From assembly GCA_016199985.1 (NCBI GenBank), contig JACQFQ010000028.1, positions 1-64,000 on the forward strand: 64,000 bases of DNA, read 5' to 3'. The stretch's first letter is position 1. Every line of letters begins with the position of its first letter. Below, one piece after another: positions 27,388 to 35,953 of this stretch. The translations under genes were made by a program, and so were the position numbers. This DNA comes from Verrucomicrobiota bacterium (GTDB lineage Bacteria; Verrucomicrobiota; Verrucomicrobiia; Limisphaerales; UBA11320). Under the pieces are notes generated by a model. The model was not told where the DNA came from and did not search any database. It worked only from the letters and a program-made list of their open reading frames with translations.

Positions 27388-28410
27388 ATGAAAGCCATTC
27401 TTCTTGAGAAGCCGCAGCATTTCTCCATCGCCCAGATTTCGGAACCCGCCTCTCCCGGACGCGGCGAAGCGTTGGTTCGAGTGCATCGTGTGGGCATCTG
27501 CGGCACAGATTTCTCGGGCTACCTCGGGAAGATGCCGTTCTACAGCTATCCCAGAATCCCGGGGCATGAACTCGGCGTAGAGGTGCTCTCAGTCGGCGAG
27601 GGAGTCACGGAGGTTCGCCCTGGCGACCGGTGCTCGGTGGAGCCGTACATGAACTGCCAGACATGCCCGGCCTGCGGGCGCGGCCACACGAACTGCTGTG
27701 AGAATCTTCAGGTGTTGGGCGTTCATACGGACGGCGGCCTCCGCCCGCAGTTCATCGTGCCCGCGCGCAAGCTCCACACGTCGACCAAACTCACCTTCGA
27801 CCAACTCGCGCTCGTCGAAACGCTGGCGATCGGATGTCATGCGGTGAACCGCGGCCATCCCCTGAACGGGGAGTTTGTTCTCGTGATTGGCGCGGGACCC
27901 ATCGGATTGTCGACGATGGAGTTCATCCGGCTTGCCGGCGCGCGAACGATCGTTCTGGACTTGAATCCCCAGAGGCTGGAGTTCTGCCGAAAGGTCATGC
28001 GCGTGGACCACACGCTTGTCCCGTGTCAGGACGGATCGGAGCTGGAGCAGCTCAAGTCGTTCACCGGGGGCGAGCTGCCAGCGCTCGTCATCGACGCGAC
28101 AGGAAGCAACAAGTCCATGTCGAACGCGCTGAACTACGTTGGCTTCGCCGGAAGGCTGGTTTTTGTGGGAATCACAACGGCGGAGGTGTCGTTCGGACAT
28201 CCGATGATGCACCGCCGCGAGATGACGCTCCTCGCCAGCCGCAACGCCCTGCCTCCGGATTTCAAGCGAATCATCCAGCTCATCGAGGAGGGCCGGATCG
28301 ACACGCGTCCCTGGATCACGCATCACGCGATGTTCGAGGAGATGATCGCGCAGTTCCCCGCATGGCTGAACCCCGAGAACAGGGTGCTCAAGGCGCTCGT
28401 CCACGTCTAA
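27388..28410 (+). CDS. Zinc-dependent medium-chain alcohol/polyol dehydrogenase
   Basis: 340 residues from the ATG at 27388; the upstream open frame has no domain and overlaps the divergent gene. Catalytic zinc ligands lie in GICGTDF and GHELGVEV; the structural zinc site is the four-cysteine NCQTCPACGRGHTNCC run. The nucleotide-binding Rossmann motif is VIGAGPIGLS, and the following LDLNPQR suggests NAD specificity. The length and motifs match the sorbitol/threonine/L-galactonate dehydrogenase group; the substrate is probably a sugar alcohol or sugar acid. A sugar-isomerase-like gene follows about 160 bp downstream on the same strand, consistent with a small catabolic unit. Confidence 0.9.
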   Translation: MKAILLEKPQHFSIAQISEPASPGRGEALVRVHRVGICGTDFSGYLGKMPFYSYPRIPGHELGVEVLSVGEGVTEVRPGDRCSVEPYMNCQTCPACGRGHTNCCENLQVLGVHTDGGLRPQFIVPARKLHTSTKLTFDQLALVETLAIGCHAVNRGHPLNGEFVLVIGAGPIGLSTMEFIRLAGARTIVLDLNPQRLEFCRKVMRVDHTLVPCQDGSELEQLKSFTGGELPALVIDATGSNKSMSNALNYVGFAGRLVFVGITTAEVSFGHPMMHRREMTLLASRNALPPDFKRIIQLIEEGRIDTRPWITHHAMFEEMIAQFPAWLNPENRVLKALVHV

Positions 28411-28573
28411 GACCGGTCTTCCAAGTTCCGACGCGTCGGAGTCGCCCGCATTGAGCCGCGGCCTGTCGCCGCAAGGGATTCCGAACACGGCGCGGCTCCT
28501 TTCATCCTGGACGAAGTTTTGCGCGCCCGCCTCCTCTCGGATCCGGGGCTTGAGCCCTCGCCGCGGATTCCCC

Positions 28574-29473
28574 ATGCTGGCCGCCATGATTCTAACAGGC
28601 ATCAGCGACGAAGCGGGCAACACCATCGAGGCGCAAATCGAAGCGCTCACAGCGCTTGGGTGGAAGCACATCGAGATGCGAGGGGTTCAGGTCTCCGGCC
28701 ACGACAAGGCCAACTTCCACGACATCCCCGACGCGGCGTTTGACTTGGCGCTGGAAAAGCTCACCGACGCCGGCATCCGGGTCTACTGCTTCGGATCCAC
28801 GATCATGAATTGGGCGAAACGGATTCATGAGCCGCCGTTCGAAGTCACCCTGGCGGAGGTCCGACGCTGCATCCCGAGGATGCGCAAGGCCGGAGCGGGA
28901 TTGGTGCGAATCATGAGCTTCAAGCCTGGCGAGGACGACAACGAGATCCCCGCGGAGGTCTTCCGCCGGATGCGTGAGGTCACGCGGATGTTTCTGGACG
29001 CCGGCATCCAGCCCGTGCACGAGAATTGCATGAACTATGGCGGGATGAGTTCCCGGCACGCGCGACAGCTCCTGGGGGAGGTCCCGGGATTGAAATGGGT
29101 TTTCGACACGGCGAATCCCATTTTCAACGCCAACCGGTCGCGCCCCAAGCCCTGGCCGAAGCAGGATCCTTGGGAGTTTTGGACCCAAGTGCGCGATGCC
29201 ACAGCCCACATCCACGTCAAGGACGCGATCTGGAACCCCTCCAAAAACGACGCGGACTATCGATGGCCCGGCGAAGGCGACGGACGAGTGCTGGACATTC
29301 TCCGGGACGCTTTCTCGCGCGGCTACGACTCCGGCATTTCCATCGAGCCGCACATGGTCGTCGTTTTCCACGACGCGCATTCGAAGTCCAACGACGCCGC
29401 GATCCAAAAGAACTTCATCGAGTACGGGAACCGGCTCAAATCCCTGGTCGAGGCCGCGAAAGCCGCGCCATAG
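28574..29473 (+). CDS. Sugar phosphate isomerase/epimerase-like TIM-barrel protein
   Basis: 299 residues from the ATG at 28574 (a second ATG at 28586 starts MILTGISDEAG and is equally plausible). The xylose-isomerase-like (AP endonuclease 2) TIM barrel is shown by GWKHIEMRGV, PVHENCMNY, WVFDTANP, HIHVKDAIW and the final ISIEPHM, which supply the Glu, His and Asp metal ligands at strand ends. Related enzymes are epimerases, 2-keto-inositol dehydratases or uncharacterised. It probably acts on the same sugar as the dehydrogenase upstream. The stop codon is embedded in a strong hairpin. Confidence 0.87.
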   Translation: MLAAMILTGISDEAGNTIEAQIEALTALGWKHIEMRGVQVSGHDKANFHDIPDAAFDLALEKLTDAGIRVYCFGSTIMNWAKRIHEPPFEVTLAEVRRCIPRMRKAGAGLVRIMSFKPGEDDNEIPAEVFRRMREVTRMFLDAGIQPVHENCMNYGGMSSRHARQLLGEVPGLKWVFDTANPIFNANRSRPKPWPKQDPWEFWTQVRDATAHIHVKDAIWNPSKNDADYRWPGEGDGRVLDILRDAFSRGYDSGISIEPHMVVVFHDAHSKSNDAAIQKNFIEYGNRLKSLVEAAKAAP

Positions 29474-29485
29474 GTTTGGCGCGGC
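29462..29485. terminator. Strong hairpin between convergent genes
   Basis: GCCGCGCCA and TGGCGCGGC make a perfect 9-bp stem with a 6-base loop that contains the stop codon of the isomerase gene. It lies in the 23-bp space before the convergent VIT-VWA gene ends at 29497. No T-run follows, so it may act as a bidirectional factor-assisted terminator or RNA 3' end. Confidence 0.5.
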
Positions 29486-29496
29486 CCCCGGGAAAC

Positions 29497-31875
29497 TCAA
29501 TGGATGTCGTAGAGCTGGCGGCCGATCACCACCTGAAGATTCCGTCCGAGCGCGAGCCAAACGCGGGCCTCAGGATGCGACGCCAGCAGCTTGAAGTACT
29601 GCTCCGACCCGAACTCCAGCGAGCGGGCCTCGGAGTCCTTCATGGACTGAGCCTCCGCGTCGATCCATTGCTCCCCTCTTTGAAAGAACGATTTCCCTGA
29701 AACGTACCTCGCCGGCTGTTCCGTTGAAGCGCCTTCAGTTTCGACCCTGACGGGCGAAGCGATCGGCGATGGGGCGACCGCCGCCAATTCGCGCCCCGGC
29801 TGGCGAGGGTCCCGCGCGGCCCTCTTGGGCATCGAAGCGGGCGATCCAGCGGGAAGCAACGAAGGTCTTGAAACCTCTCCGACGCCGAGCGCGATGCTCG
29901 CGTCCGACGCGCCCGCGTCCTTGAGGTATTGGAAGGAGCGCGAACTCGCAACCGCGAGATCGCCCGACTTATCCCGGGTCAGCGCGCGAAATTGGTCCCG
30001 ATAGAGCTGCTGCGTGGGCGCGTCGCCGCTCATCCGGATGAGTTGGTGATTCACCGCGATCCCGCGCCGGGTTTCATCCTCGCTGACCAGGTACGCGGTG
30101 TAGGGAGTGATCACGGCGTACTTCTTCGCGAGTTCCACCACTTCATCCTTCAGCTCCTGGCTCTCGCCGCGCAGTCGGATCTCATCGAGCAGATGCCCGA
30201 TCCGCCGTGTGGCCCAAAGCCGGGGCAGCCAGTCCTGCGCGTTGTCCCTCTTCGGGAACTTGCAGAACTGGGTGAATTCCCGCTTCTCGCCCGCCACGTT
30301 TCCGCTCAGGACCAGATTCCCGTCGCGCGCGCCCTCATAGCGCCCCACCACAAGGAGCTGCTGTCCGCGGTAAAGATCGGGCAAGGGGTTCGGGTGAATC
30401 CGGGTGGCGCGAATGCCGTCGGGAAAGGAGGCATGAACGTTCGCCAGCGCCGGGTCCTTGATGCGCGAAAAGAACGACGAGACTTTCACCTCGATGTCTT
30501 CGTCCGGGAGGACGTACGCGCTCGAGGCCTTGGTGAAGTCCGCGATCTCGTCGAGGAGATGCGTGTTCACGTCCGTGCCGATTCCGAAACAGAAGACGCG
30601 CGTCCACTGGTCGGCGGGCGTCGCCTTTCCGCCAGTCACCGCCTTGAGGATCTCCTTCGGATCGGTGACACCGACGGTGGGGAGGCCGTCGGTGAGAAAC
30701 ACAACGACAAAAGGCCGCTCGGACGACACAGGCCGCATGCCCAGGGCGCGCACGAGCGCGTCATAGATCGCGGTGCCGCCCGTGGGCCGGATCTTCTCAA
30801 CAAACGCCTCGGCCTGTCGTCGCGTGTCGGCGCCGGCGCTCCTCAGTCCGCCGAACGCCGCGTCAATCTCCGTGGAGAACCGCAGCACTTCGAACCCATC
30901 CTGGTCATTCAAGTTCTCCACGCAGAAGCGAAGAGCCTTCTTGGCTTGCTCGAGCTTCTTCCCGGCCATGGAGCCCGACGCGTCCAGCACGAAGACCACA
31001 TCCTTGGGAAACAACTTGCCCGCCGGCGGATCAATCCTGGGATTCGCCAGGAGGAGAAAGAATCCTTCGTCCTCGCCCGTGGCGTAGGTCATCAGGTCGA
31101 TTCCCACCTCGGATCGCGAGCGGGAGAAGTAGAGCTGGAAGTCGCCGGAGCTTTCCATCGCGGACGATTGATGCGCGACCACGGCCTTACGATCCCCTTG
31201 GCGGTTGATCTCCACCTTGTGCGACGGGGAGTAAATCGTTTGCAAAGGCTGCGATGAGTCCAACGTCACCTTCACGCTGAGGGATCTCGCGACCTGGGTC
31301 ACCCTACCCCCCGCGTCCGCGTGCAGAGGCAGTATCCAGTGGATCAGCCCGGAGTCCTCAAGCAGAAGCTGGGAGTAGGAGATCTGAATCTGTCGCCGCG
31401 AATGGGGATCGATGGGAAAAACTCTAACCTTGAACAAATCGCGCCCCAGATACTCCAGCAGCGCGGGGTCCTGTGCCCGTCGGACGATGTCCTCGTAGAT
31501 GGCGCGGGCCTTGTCCGCCCCCAGAAGCTCCGCTTCCACGGGCTTCCCGTTGATGGTGAGTGTGAACCGGTCCAGCTGCGCGCCCTTTGGAACTGGGAAG
31601 AGGAATGAGCCTTCGCAGGGAACATCGTTTGGATTGTAGAACTCTTGATCAATCACCACGCGCGCGTGTTGGTCCTGGATGGCGGCGTCAACGAGCGTTT
31701 GGGTGGTCTCGAGCGTGAGGATGGGTCGAGGGATCCGATGCGGGGGAGCGACGATGGGCCGGGTGGGCGGAGCCACCGTCCTGTCATCAATCACAATCAA
31801 GCCAGCGGAGAAGCCGATCATTGAGGAGAGAGCGAGAACGAACAAAGCCGATAAACACAGTTTCATAGCGGCCAT
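29497..31875 (-). CDS. Exported VIT and von Willebrand A domain protein
   Basis: 792 residues with a signal peptide (LCLSALFVLALSSMIGFSAG). Residues about 50-180 are a VIT domain (inter-alpha-trypsin type; YNPNDVPCEGSFLFPVP, GADKARAIYEDIVRR). A VWA domain follows at about 290-470 with a complete MIDAS: DASGSM, the threonine in GGTAIYDAL and the aspartate in FLTDGLPT. The C-terminal 300 residues are helical then proline-rich, without a recognised domain. VIT-VWA proteins of bacteria are cell-surface or periplasmic and metal-dependent binders; the ligand is unknown. It is divergent from the small membrane protein gene, 20 bp away. Confidence 0.9.
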   Translation of the reverse strand: MAAMKLCLSALFVLALSSMIGFSAGLIVIDDRTVAPPTRPIVAPPHRIPRPILTLETTQTLVDAAIQDQHARVVIDQEFYNPNDVPCEGSFLFPVPKGAQLDRFTLTINGKPVEAELLGADKARAIYEDIVRRAQDPALLEYLGRDLFKVRVFPIDPHSRRQIQISYSQLLLEDSGLIHWILPLHADAGGRVTQVARSLSVKVTLDSSQPLQTIYSPSHKVEINRQGDRKAVVAHQSSAMESSGDFQLYFSRSRSEVGIDLMTYATGEDEGFFLLLANPRIDPPAGKLFPKDVVFVLDASGSMAGKKLEQAKKALRFCVENLNDQDGFEVLRFSTEIDAAFGGLRSAGADTRRQAEAFVEKIRPTGGTAIYDALVRALGMRPVSSERPFVVVFLTDGLPTVGVTDPKEILKAVTGGKATPADQWTRVFCFGIGTDVNTHLLDEIADFTKASSAYVLPDEDIEVKVSSFFSRIKDPALANVHASFPDGIRATRIHPNPLPDLYRGQQLLVVGRYEGARDGNLVLSGNVAGEKREFTQFCKFPKRDNAQDWLPRLWATRRIGHLLDEIRLRGESQELKDEVVELAKKYAVITPYTAYLVSEDETRRGIAVNHQLIRMSGDAPTQQLYRDQFRALTRDKSGDLAVASSRSFQYLKDAGASDASIALGVGEVSRPSLLPAGSPASMPKRAARDPRQPGRELAAVAPSPIASPVRVETEGASTEQPARYVSGKSFFQRGEQWIDAEAQSMKDSEARSLEFGSEQYFKLLASHPEARVWLALGRNLQVVIGRQLYDIH

Positions 31876-31895
31876 TCGACGGGGTCCGCGATAGA

Positions 31896-32561
31896 ATGCT
31901 CCCGATTTCCGTCAGTGCCCTGCCCGCGGCAAACGCTCTTGAGATGATCGGAGCGCGCCGGCAGAGTCGTCGCGTGGAACGAAACGCCTTTCGACCCCGG
32001 ACACTCCTTGTCGTTCTCGCGGTCTGGCTAGCTCTCGCGCTGCTGCTGGGCGGCTTGGGCGTCGTCGCGGCGATTCGTCCTCCATGGCCACAGGTCCTGT
32101 TGCTGGGGCTGGTGGGTTGCCTGGTGGCCGCCTACCGGCGTTCGCCCGGCTTTCGAGGCTGGGTTTTGTCCGTGCCGATCTCCGCCCTGGTGGCCGTGAA
32201 CCTCGTCCGCTTCGTCGGGATCTACTTTCTCTGGCTGCACGAACATCGGCGACTCCCGTTCGGCTTTGCGGTTCCCGGCGGATGGGGGGACATCTGCGTC
32301 GCCGCCATGTCCGCAATGCTCCTGATTCTGCGGCCGACCGCGCCGAGGATCTACTGGATATGGAACACGCTCGGCCTCGCGGACATTCTCTTCGTTGTGG
32401 CCACGGCGACGCGGCTCGCCTTCGCGGATCCCGTTCCCATGGCCCCGCTGCTCCGATTGCCGCTCAGCCTGCTGCCGACGTTCGCGGTCCCGATCATCAT
32501 TTTCACGCACCTCGTCGTGTTCCTGCGGCTGCACCGGGGCATCGCGATTCCGAATCGCTAG
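31896..32561 (+). CDS. Polytopic membrane protein of unknown function
   Basis: 221 residues, or 205 if the ATG at 31944 is used, which removes a non-membrane leader. About six hydrophobic segments are visible, including LLVVLAVWLALALLLGGLG, VLLLGLVGCLVAAY, VLSVPISALVAVNLVRFVGIYFLWL, ICVAAMSAMLLILR, LGLADILFVVATATRL and AVPIIIFTHLVVFLRL. No catalytic motif or known family was recognised. The gene for the GNAT-phosphatase fusion starts 6 bp after its stop, so the two are probably co-transcribed. Confidence 0.75.
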   Translation: MLPISVSALPAANALEMIGARRQSRRVERNAFRPRTLLVVLAVWLALALLLGGLGVVAAIRPPWPQVLLLGLVGCLVAAYRRSPGFRGWVLSVPISALVAVNLVRFVGIYFLWLHEHRRLPFGFAVPGGWGDICVAAMSAMLLILRPTAPRIYWIWNTLGLADILFVVATATRLAFADPVPMAPLLRLPLSLLPTFAVPIIIFTHLVVFLRLHRGIAIPNR

Positions 32562-32567
32562 AAGCGC

Positions 32568-33503
32568 TTGTCGAACTCCCGTCAGAATCCAGGATGTCTC
32601 AGGCTCGCGGTGGCATCGGATGCGCCGGCCATCGAGGCGTTGATCCCGCTGTCGGTCCACGGGCTTCAGTCTTCCTTCTACACCCAGACGCAGCGTGACG
32701 CGGCTCTGGGCCCAGTGTTCGGCGTCGATCGACAACTCATCCGCGATGGCACTTACTTCGTGGTCACGCTGGAGGAGAGGATGCTCGGATGCGGCGGCTG
32801 GAGCTATCGTCAATCCCTCTATGGCGGCGACACGGGTCGCCCCAACGAGCCGTGCCCCGTGTTGGATCCGACGCGGGACGCGGCGCGTGTGCGGGCATTC
32901 TTTGTTCATCCGGAATGGGCGCGACGCGGTATCGGCCGAAGGATTCTCGAGGCCTGCGAGCAAGGGATCCAAGCCGCGGGATTCAGGCGCGTAGAGCTCG
33001 TCGCCACGCTCGCGGGCGAACCCCTGTACGCCTCCCTTGGCTACCGGGAAGCGGAGCGTTACGACATTCCGCTGGCGAACGGATTGGGTCTGCCCGTGGT
33101 GCGAATGACCAGGGATCTGATCGCGGAGGGAAGGAGCGGGTCGCGTCGAATCAAGTTGCTCTTCGTGTGCAGCCGCAACCGGCGCCGCAGCCTGACCGCG
33201 GAGCGCTGCTTCGCGAACTCGGCCCAATATGATGTTCGCTCCGCTGGAACGCAGCCTGAGGCGCGAGTCGCCCTCACGGCGGGTTTGATCGGATGGGCCG
33301 ATGTTGTTTTCTTCATGGAACGTTCGCATCAAAACCGGGCCGCGGAGAGGTTTTCCGAAGCGTTAGCCGGAAAGCCCGCCGTTGTGCTGCACATCCCCGA
33401 CGAGCATGAGTTCATGGCGACTGAGTTGGTGGATGAGATAGAGACGAAGGTGGCGCTGGCCATGGAAAGCTGGGGCGGCGAATCCACCGAGCCCCGCGAT
33501 TGA
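32568..33503 (+). CDS. Fusion of GNAT acetyltransferase and low-molecular-weight phosphatase-like domain
   Basis: 311 residues from TTG. Residues about 12-175 are a GNAT domain with the acetyl-CoA loop in VHPEWARRGIGRRILEACE and the terminal LYASLGYREAERYDI. After a short linker, residues 195-305 match the small protein-tyrosine-phosphatase-like family: the P-loop is CSRNRRRS with Cys201 and Arg207 (the CX5RS signature), followed by ADVVFFMER and HIPDEHEFM, where the aspartate is the likely general acid. Both halves look complete. A single chain carrying both activities is unusual; substrates are unknown. It is paired with the membrane protein gene upstream and converges with the 778-residue secreted protein. 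Confidence 0.8.
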   Translation: MSNSRQNPGCLRLAVASDAPAIEALIPLSVHGLQSSFYTQTQRDAALGPVFGVDRQLIRDGTYFVVTLEERMLGCGGWSYRQSLYGGDTGRPNEPCPVLDPTRDAARVRAFFVHPEWARRGIGRRILEACEQGIQAAGFRRVELVATLAGEPLYASLGYREAERYDIPLANGLGLPVVRMTRDLIAEGRSGSRRIKLLFVCSRNRRRSLTAERCFANSAQYDVRSAGTQPEARVALTAGLIGWADVVFFMERSHQNRAAERFSEALAGKPAVVLHIPDEHEFMATELVDEIETKVALAMESWGGESTEPRD

Positions 33504-33595
33504 CCCACCCTCGCTCCCGCGTGGCGCCTCCCTGTCGCTTCCCCTGCCCTCTCCGCTGCGATCGCCCCGCTCGCTTGACAGGCTGCGGCCGTCGG

Positions 33596-35932
33596 TCATT
33601 CCGCGGGAGCGGTCCGATAGAAGCGGCTGCTCCCCGAGCGGGTCTGAGCATCGATCACCTCGAACCAGCCTGAGCCATCGGCGGTGGAGTAGTCACGGAC
33701 GGCCCATGAGGCCGGATACAGCGTATTCGACGACTCTATCACGTAGGTTGTCATTGGAACCCCCGCGAAAGTGATCTTGAACGAGCCATCGGGAAGGCGG
33801 GTCATGGCGAGGACGCTGGGTGGCGGCGCGACCTGGCGGGCCACGAGGTTCACCTGGATTTCAGCGGCAGTCACCCCGCCTTGAGAGTCGCTGACCAGGC
33901 AGGTCAGACGATCCCTTCCGGTTTGCCCGGCGAAAGACGTGTACGAGAGCGATCCCGACGCGATCGAAAGTAGGGCGCCCGAGTCGCTCCGATCCGAGAG
34001 GAGGGCGATTGAGAGCGTTCCGCCGTCCGGATCCGCGCACCGGGCCAGGATCTGCTCAATGCGCAACAGCGTCGTTTGCCCGATCCCCGCGTCAAAAGAT
34101 AGGGGCAAAGCCACGGGGGGCAGGTTCAGCGTCCGAGTGGCGACAGAGGGACCCTCCGCGCGAATCACTCGCCGATCGAACACCCCAAAGCCAACGAACT
34201 CCGCCTGATCCTCCGCGAGGAAAGGCGCGACGACTGTGTAGGACAAGTCTCTGGCGATCGCGTCGAGGAAGGGACCCCAGCGGAGGGTTCGATCCCTGGC
34301 GCTGAACACGCCTCCCTGCGACACAGAGGCGAGAGTCCACCCCGCGGGAACGGTCTCCTGGACAGCCTGGCCTTCCACTCCTTCCAGGGGGAGAACGTGG
34401 AGCACGATCGATTTCCCAGGAAGGCCCGAGCGGAAATCGGCCGACATCGCACGAATAATCTGATGCGTCGCCAGGGCGGCGACATTCCCCGAAACAGGCG
34501 TGTCGGCGCCGTCAAATGAGGCCCGTCCCTCAAACACGGCCTCGCCGTACGCATCGACGGGAGGCATCGCCTCGTAAGTCAGAAGCCTGGAGGCTTGAGA
34601 GAGAAAAGGTCCCCACCGCAGGGTGCGCGACGCAAGATCAAACGCGCCGTCATCGCCAATCGCGCGGGCCGTCCAGCCTGGCGGAACAGTTTCCTGCAAG
34701 CCGTAGCTGCTGACGCTTGCCGAAGGGCTGACCTGAATCCTCACTTCCAGAGGACGCCCAGGCTGGTAGCGAGCAGGCAAGGAGCGGGAAGCGGATGCGG
34801 TCGCCGGCTCGAGCCGGCTATCCCCGGCGACGGAAAAGGTCTCTTGATCAAACGAGGAGATCCCCGTGAAAACGGCCGTCGAGATGGAGTTGGAAGGAGC
34901 GCGAAGCTGGTAGGTGAACGTTTGGGGACCCACGGACGCGGCAGGCCCCCACTTCAATTTCCGTGTGAGGGCGTCCAGCACGGGAGCGGGCGCGCCGGAG
35001 ATGAACCTCCATCCCGCGGGGATGGTTTCTTCCACGGCCCACATGTCGTCCAGGAACAGCGGAGCGAGCCTGATCTGCACAGTCACCGCCTGATCGGGGC
35101 CGAAAGCCCCAGGCAGAATCCGGGTCACGGCGCGACGTTTCATCTTCAGAACCTGGTTTCCGGCTGCCGGAACCGTTCGCAGGTCGAAACGTCCCAGGGC
35201 GCGGGACTCCACCTCGGATGCGGAGGCCGTCGAAGGTATGAGGGTGAACCCCAACGCACGTTCGCGGGCGTCCTGAAAGGGACCCCACTTGACCTTCCTG
35301 CTGAGGACGTCAAAGACGCCCTCGTCCGAGATATCGCTGGCGGACCACCCTTCGGGAATTCCCTGCTCGACCGCGAAGTCGGCGACGTCGCGACGCGGGG
35401 CGGCCACCGTCGTGGCTCGGAGGGCAACCCCGGGCTCGAACTCAGCGGGGAGCGCTTGCGTCAATGTATCGGGGAAAGGCGAGAGCATCGAAACCCCCAC
35501 GACAGGCGTGGCGACGCTGTCGAAAACAGCCGTGCCCTGGAACATCGCGGACGGCGCCGCGGTCTTTGGCGAGGTCGCACGGTAGGCGAGAACCCGTTCG
35601 CTGTTATCCAGAAAGGGTCCCCACCGAATGACGCCGTCCGCCACGTTCCAAACCCCGCCTAGCGTGATCTGAGAGGCGACCCAACCGGGCGGCAGGATAT
35701 CCTGCAGCGAGTAAGCTCGGGTCAAGCCGTCGGGATGAACGCTGATTTGAACATCAATGGAATCGCCGGGCTGGTAGAGGACGGACATCGCTCGCTGCGC
35801 TTCGCTCCCGTGAGCGATCCCGGCGAACGCGCCCCAGAGGACGCAGAGCGCGCGAAGCCATAGCGACCCGGAGGTCGCTATGGCTCTCAGGTCGCTGCCG
35901 TTGAGTGCCGGGTTCAAACGAGAGTTCTCCAA
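33596..35932 (-). CDS. Secreted protein with five copies of a PPGW/WGPF repeat
   Basis: 778 residues, with a signal peptide near WLRALCVLWGAFAGIAHG. Five tandem modules of about 110 residues fill residues 50-590. Each has a QPG-type start, a VQETVPPGW-like strand, a GxFD turn, RxLRWGPF and a closing FxGxxSFD...VxGxS, suggesting beta-sandwich domains of the DUF11/Ig type. A cadherin-like domain follows (DRLTCLVSDSQGGVTAAEI) and then a C-terminal beta domain ending SRFYRTAPAE, a type often last in secreted Verrucomicrobiota proteins. It is the last gene of the five-gene operon, 21 bp after the 489-residue gene, which contains one copy of the same module. A structural or surface role is likely; no enzyme motif was seen. 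Confidence 0.8.
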   Translation of the reverse strand: MENSRLNPALNGSDLRAIATSGSLWLRALCVLWGAFAGIAHGSEAQRAMSVLYQPGDSIDVQISVHPDGLTRAYSLQDILPPGWVASQITLGGVWNVADGVIRWGPFLDNSERVLAYRATSPKTAAPSAMFQGTAVFDSVATPVVGVSMLSPFPDTLTQALPAEFEPGVALRATTVAAPRRDVADFAVEQGIPEGWSASDISDEGVFDVLSRKVKWGPFQDARERALGFTLIPSTASASEVESRALGRFDLRTVPAAGNQVLKMKRRAVTRILPGAFGPDQAVTVQIRLAPLFLDDMWAVEETIPAGWRFISGAPAPVLDALTRKLKWGPAASVGPQTFTYQLRAPSNSISTAVFTGISSFDQETFSVAGDSRLEPATASASRSLPARYQPGRPLEVRIQVSPSASVSSYGLQETVPPGWTARAIGDDGAFDLASRTLRWGPFLSQASRLLTYEAMPPVDAYGEAVFEGRASFDGADTPVSGNVAALATHQIIRAMSADFRSGLPGKSIVLHVLPLEGVEGQAVQETVPAGWTLASVSQGGVFSARDRTLRWGPFLDAIARDLSYTVVAPFLAEDQAEFVGFGVFDRRVIRAEGPSVATRTLNLPPVALPLSFDAGIGQTTLLRIEQILARCADPDGGTLSIALLSDRSDSGALLSIASGSLSYTSFAGQTGRDRLTCLVSDSQGGVTAAEIQVNLVARQVAPPPSVLAMTRLPDGSFKITFAGVPMTTYVIESSNTLYPASWAVRDYSTADGSGWFEVIDAQTRSGSSRFYRTAPAE
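34160..35785 (-). repeat. Five tandem ~110-codon repeats inside the 778-residue protein
   Basis: The units are recognisable by GW followed by (R/K)xxWGP at near-constant spacing: PPGWVAS/RWGPF, PEGWSAS/KWGPF, PAGWRFI/KWGPA, PPGWTAR/RWGPF, PAGWTLA/RWGPF. They have diverged in sequence, so the duplication is old. Ends are approximate. Confidence 0.75.
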
Positions 35933-35953
35933 AGTCCCCGCCAGCGCGCGGGA

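Noticed and set aside
27217-27567. Extended N-terminus of the NHL protein
   Set aside because: It overlaps the divergent dehydrogenase start; the Tat signal starts at 27216.
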